From assembly GCA_004193285.1 (NCBI GenBank), contig SECP01000027.1:1-64000 (forward strand): a stretch of 64,000 nt of DNA. Direction: 5' to 3'. Within the stretch, counting starts at the first letter, position 1; every line of letters begins with the position of its first letter. The notes below the pieces were generated by a model, which saw only the letters and a list, made by a program, of their open reading frames with translations, searched no databases and was not told where the DNA came from. This stretch comes from Myxococcales bacterium. GTDB taxonomy: Bacteria; Myxococcota_A; Polyangia; Polyangiales; Polyangiaceae. The position numbers and the translations under genes were made by a program. Below are positions 60,824-64,000 of the stretch, piece by piece.

Positions 60824-62374
60824 ATGGAAGCGGAGCAAGTTTCTGGCTCGAAAGCGGGCATCACGGCGGTGGTGATGACGGCGGCCCTGATGGCGATGAT
60901 CGACATCACCATCGTCAACGTCGCCCTCAACGACATCCGCGCCAGCTTTGGCACCCCCATCGATCAGATTGGTTGGGTGTCGACTGGCTACATGATGGCC
61001 AACATCGTCATCATCCCGATGACAGGCTGGTTCCAGCGACGCTTTGGTTACAAAAACTACTTCGCGGGGTCGATTGCGCTCTTCACGGTGGCGAGCGCGC
61101 TGTGCGGGCTCGCCTGGAACCTGCCCTCTCTCGTGCTGTTCCGAGCCCTACAAGGGCTCGGCGGGGGCGCCATCATCCCCACCGCCCAGAGCCTGCTGTT
61201 CGCCCGGTACCCGCAAAAAGAACACGGCATGGCGGCGGCGCTCTTCGGCCTGGGCGCCATCACGGGGCCGCTCTTCGGCCCGACCATCGGCGGTTACCTG
61301 ATCGAGTGGTTTAGCTGGCACTGGATCTTCATCGTCAATGTCCCGCTCGGCTGCATCGCGGCCTTGTTGGCGCTGCGCTTCATTCGTGAGCCGGGCTTCG
61401 AGGCGCCGCGAGGCGAGGCGGCGAAGATCGACGTATTCGGGATCACGCTCCTCGCCGTCGGCATGGCCTCGCTGCAGTACGTGCTGGAGGAGGGTAACCG
61501 CGAAGGCTGGTGGGAGAACCGCCTCGTCGTCGCGCTGGCGGCGGTCGCGGCCATATCTCTGGTCACGTTCATCGTTCACGAGCTGGAGAGCCCTCACCCG
61601 GTCGTCGATCTACGGGTGTTCGGGAACCGTTCGTACACCGCCGGCACGGGGCTGAACTTCCTCACCGGCTTCGCGCTGTTCAGCGGCTCCTACATGTTTT
61701 CGCTGTTTGCGGGCTCGGTCATCCACTACTCGGCCCTCGACATCGGCAAAGTGTTTCTGGTCGCGGGCACGGTATCCGTCTTCATCATGCCCCTGATGGG
61801 CCGGCTCGCGCCGCGCATGGATGGCCGAATCCTGCTCACGATTGGGGTGACGGTGGTCGCGCTCTCGCAGTACGTGGCCTCGCACTTGACCCAGAAGGCC
61901 GGCTTTTGGGACATGGTCGAGCCCAATATGATCCGCAGCTTCGGGCTCGGCTTCATCTTCATTCCGGTGAGCGTGATGGCCTTGTCTGGGCTGAGCGCGA
62001 GCCAGCGCGGCAACGCGACCGGCTTGTTCAACCTGACGCGCGAGTTGGGCGGGTCCCTCGGCACCGCGCTGATGGGCATGCTGGTCACCAATGACATCAA
62101 GCGCTTCGGCTCGTACCTGAGCGAGAACGCCTACGCCTCGAACCCGCTCGCGCAGGAGCGGCTGGCGATGCTGTCGTCCTCGCTCGGCAACCAGACGGTT
62201 CAAAAGGAGCTCGTGGCCGAGAGCGTTCTGAAGCTGCAAGTCACGACCCAAGCCATGGTCCAGAGCTTCGAGAACGGCTTTCGCTGGACCGCGCTCGCGA
62301 TGTCGCTCGGCTTGGTCTTGATCCTGCTCTTGAAGCGGCCCCAGCCGGGCGTGGTCGTCGAAGGCGCGCACTAG
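60824..62374 (+). CDS. MFS multidrug transporter, DHA2/EmrB family
   Basis: 516 aa, fourteen membrane helices. The motifs are those of EmrB: MIDITIVNVALNDIRASFG in helix 1, GRxxGxK-like FQRRFGYKNYF in loop 2-3, the antiporter motif C-like LGAITGPLFGPTIGGYLIEWFSWHWIFIVN, and LFNLTRELGGSLGTALMG. It exports hydrophobic drugs by proton antiport with the adaptor at 59551. Converges on the aminotransferase gene at 62431. Confidence 0.94.
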   Translation: MEAEQVSGSKAGITAVVMTAALMAMIDITIVNVALNDIRASFGTPIDQIGWVSTGYMMANIVIIPMTGWFQRRFGYKNYFAGSIALFTVASALCGLAWNLPSLVLFRALQGLGGGAIIPTAQSLLFARYPQKEHGMAAALFGLGAITGPLFGPTIGGYLIEWFSWHWIFIVNVPLGCIAALLALRFIREPGFEAPRGEAAKIDVFGITLLAVGMASLQYVLEEGNREGWWENRLVVALAAVAAISLVTFIVHELESPHPVVDLRVFGNRSYTAGTGLNFLTGFALFSGSYMFSLFAGSVIHYSALDIGKVFLVAGTVSVFIMPLMGRLAPRMDGRILLTIGVTVVALSQYVASHLTQKAGFWDMVEPNMIRSFGLGFIFIPVSVMALSGLSASQRGNATGLFNLTRELGGSLGTALMGMLVTNDIKRFGSYLSENAYASNPLAQERLAMLSSSLGNQTVQKELVAESVLKLQVTTQAMVQSFENGFRWTALAMSLGLVLILLLKRPQPGVVVEGAH

Positions 62375-62430
62375 CGGCGCGCAGGTGCGGCGCTGCACTA
62401 GCCGGGCGAGCAGAGGCTCACCGTGGAGCT

Positions 62431-63606
62431 CTACGTGCGGGCGGCAGTGAGCGCGGAGTCCAGCACCGCTACCGCTTCGTCGACCTCGGCGCGGCTCACG
62501 TTGAGCGCGGGCATGAAGCGGAGCGCGTCTTCGCGGGGGGAGTTGACGAGCAGGTTCCGCTCCGCCGCTTCACGCACCACCGCTTGACCGCTGAGGCCCC
62601 GCAGCGCGAGCGCCAAGAGCAGACCGCGACCGCGCACCTCTCCTTGGCCGTGACGCGCAGCAAGGTCCCGCAGGCGGCTTTGGAAGTATTCGCTCGTCGC
62701 GCGGACCTGCGCGAGAAATTCCGGCGCACCGACCGTTTGCAAAACCGCCAGCATCACCGCCCCGATGACCGGGCCGCCGTTGAACGTGCCGCCCTGGTCC
62801 CCCGGCTCGAACACGCACAGATCTTCCCGGGTGACGAGCGCGGCGGCGGGCAAACCGCCACCCAGGCCCTTTCCCAGGGTCATGATGTCCGGCTCGACGC
62901 CGCTCGCCTCGTAACCCCACATTTGGCCGGTGCGGCCCACGCCGGTCTGGACTTCGTCCGCGATGAGCAGGAGGCGCTTCTCCCGCGTGAGCGCGCGCAA
63001 GCCGCGAAGGAAGTCTTCCGAAGCGGGCACGACTCCGCCCTCGCCTTGAATCGGCTCCAGCATGACCGCGACCGTCTTTGGACCTATCGCCGCCTCCACT
63101 GCGGCGAGGTCGTTCAGCGGAACGTGTACGAAGCCCGGGACCTTGGGCTCGAAGAGCTCGCGCCACTGCGGCTTGCCGGTGGCGGACATGGTCGCCAACG
63201 TGCGGCCGTGAAAAGCGCCCGTCATGGTGACGATCTCGAACGCGCCGCGGGGCTGGCCCCACTTGCGCGCCAGCTTGATGGCGCCTTCGTTCGCTTCCGC
63301 GCCGCTATTCGTGAAGAACGTGCGATTGCCGAAGGACAGACGCGCGATTTGCTCGGCGGCGCGCGCAGCGGGCTCGTTGAAGTAAGCAGGGCCGCAGTTG
63401 ATGAGGCGGCTCGCCTGCTGGGTCAGGGCCTCCACCACGACGGGGGGAGAATGGCCGAGGCAGTTGACGGCCCAGCCCTGCACGAAATCCAGGTAGCGAC
63501 GACCCGTGCTGTCGGTGAGCCAGGAGCCGCTGCCCTCGCGCATCACGACGCTCGGGCGGCGAGCGGTGACCATCAAGTAACCGAGATCGAGCCCCGTTTC
63601 ATTCAT
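62431..63606 (-). CDS. argD: Acetylornithine/succinyldiaminopimelate-type aminotransferase
   Basis: 391 aa from ATG 63606. Class III PLP enzyme: TNSGAEANEGAIKLARKW binds the cofactor phosphate, LLIADEVQTGVGRTG holds the PLP Asp, and the Schiff-base Lys is in TLGKGLGGGLPAAA. MLEPIQGEGGVVPA is typical of acetylornithine aminotransferase, which makes N-acetylornithine in arginine synthesis; the succinyldiaminopimelate reaction in lysine synthesis is also common. No other arg gene is near, so the substrate is not fixed by context. Confidence 0.92.
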   Translation of the reverse strand: MNETGLDLGYLMVTARRPSVVMREGSGSWLTDSTGRRYLDFVQGWAVNCLGHSPPVVVEALTQQASRLINCGPAYFNEPAARAAEQIARLSFGNRTFFTNSGAEANEGAIKLARKWGQPRGAFEIVTMTGAFHGRTLATMSATGKPQWRELFEPKVPGFVHVPLNDLAAVEAAIGPKTVAVMLEPIQGEGGVVPASEDFLRGLRALTREKRLLLIADEVQTGVGRTGQMWGYEASGVEPDIMTLGKGLGGGLPAAALVTREDLCVFEPGDQGGTFNGGPVIGAVMLAVLQTVGAPEFLAQVRATSEYFQSRLRDLAARHGQGEVRGRGLLLALALRGLSGQAVVREAAERNLLVNSPREDALRFMPALNVSRAEVDEAVAVLDSALTAART

Positions 63607-63904
63607 TGTCGGCCCGCGCAACTTGCCACGACCTCCCCTTCGCGGCGAGCGCTCGTCCAGGAATTTCGCGGCGGTCAGGGTGGCCTCGCAGCGGCTGCCG
63701 CTGCGCTCTCGTCTGCAGCAGCCCGCTCGATGGCGCGGCGCGCGGTCACTCGCACGAAAGCGCGGCGGCGCGCCGCTCGCTGAAGGGCCGCCGGTTTGGC
63801 GCCGCGGCCGGCCGGTGCCGCCGCCGGCACGACGAGGTCGCGCGGCCCGCGGTAGACTTCCGCATCCTCCGCTGTATGGTTGTAGCGAGGAGCCGATTTT
63901 CGTC
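63607..63904. other. 298-bp region between argD and a lipoprotein gene
   Basis: Divergent region that should hold both promoters. I see no gene with a start codon; one Ala/Arg-rich minus-strand frame is open but has no start. The GAGGAG at 63887-63892 probably serves the gene at 63905. Confidence 0.4.
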
Positions 63905-64000
63905 GTGGGCCCGTTCGGAGTGAGCGAGACGTGGTGGCGCTGGGCCGGGTGGGCGCTCGTGGCCGCGGCCGGTTGCTCCTCGGCGCCGCCAGCCGCCCCA
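63905..64000 (+). CDS. Start of a lipoprotein gene, cut by the window end
   Basis: From GTG 63905 (or GTG 63920) the frame reads a signal sequence WWRWAGWALVAAAGC and then SSAPPAAP at the edge. The lipobox VAAAGC and Ala/Pro after it are as expected for an exported lipoprotein. GAGGAG at 63887-63892 lies upstream. Nothing of the mature protein is visible. Confidence 0.55.
   Translation, partial: MGPFGVSETWWRWAGWALVAAAGCSSAPPAAP

Noticed and set aside
63660-63880. Minus-strand Ala/Arg-rich open frame between argD and the last lipoprotein
   Set aside because: High third-position GC but no ATG, GTG or TTG in frame before it and low-complexity content.

Overview
The window is about 64 kb of high-GC DNA, densely packed with genes on both strands. 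The gene content points to a myxobacterium (Myxococcota, most likely the Polyangia/Sorangiineae side). It has many Gly/Ser/Ala-rich lipoproteins of no known family, a eukaryotic-type Ser/Thr kinase with a PEGA domain, two sigma-54 activators, an HD-GYP protein, two ECF42 sigma factors and a spdEFG1/mitochondrial-type EF-G. This is inferred from content; no rRNA or tRNA gene was seen.

Layout. 1-6 kb: a partial Gly-rich repeat lipoprotein, a decayed 43-bp copy of an EF-G gene tail, fusA, and two unknown lipoproteins. 6-12 kb: a LysR regulator, a beta-hydroxyacid dehydrogenase with a coupled unknown gene, an orphan ChrR-like cupin, a TipAL-type MerR regulator with a clear leaderless promoter, a VOC-ArsR-SRPBCC operon and a glutathione transferase. 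12-18 kb: a Ski2-like helicase, an MJ1255-type glycosyltransferase, a hydrolase and a His-motif membrane protein. 18-24 kb: a tandem HD/HD-GYP protein, an encapsulin with its ferritin-like cargo, a sigma-54 two-component pair and two small genes.

24.1-31 kb holds the most unusual unit, a tight five-gene operon. It encodes an OprP/OprO-like porin, a thymidylate-kinase-like P-loop kinase fused to about ten 27-residue W-x-x-R repeats, a lipoprotein, a VTC-domain polyphosphate polymerase, and a TIG-Na/Pi-cotransporter-PhoU-like fusion. I read it as a phosphate capture and polyphosphate synthesis system. That is inference from domain content and gene coupling.

31-42 kb: a FinR-like regulator divergent from fpr, a DUF952 protein, a GH10 xylanase lipoprotein, an orphan ECF42 sigma factor, a lipoprotein/STPK/PEGA-TPR operon and an NTT/MFS-like transporter with a HEAT-type tail. 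42-45 kb: an SRPBCC-DGPF-ECF42 operon and a second DGPF gene, both preceded by the same promoter-like motif. 45-53 kb: an RND pump with its adaptor, divergent from an OmpR-type two-component system, then an SBF-like transporter and DoxX. 53-64 kb: nirB and nirD with a small unknown gene, a sigma-54 activator with an N-terminal XRE domain facing an EmrAB-type efflux pair that has a candidate sigma-54 promoter, an argD-type aminotransferase, and the start of another lipoprotein gene. No CRISPR array, insertion sequence or prophage was seen.
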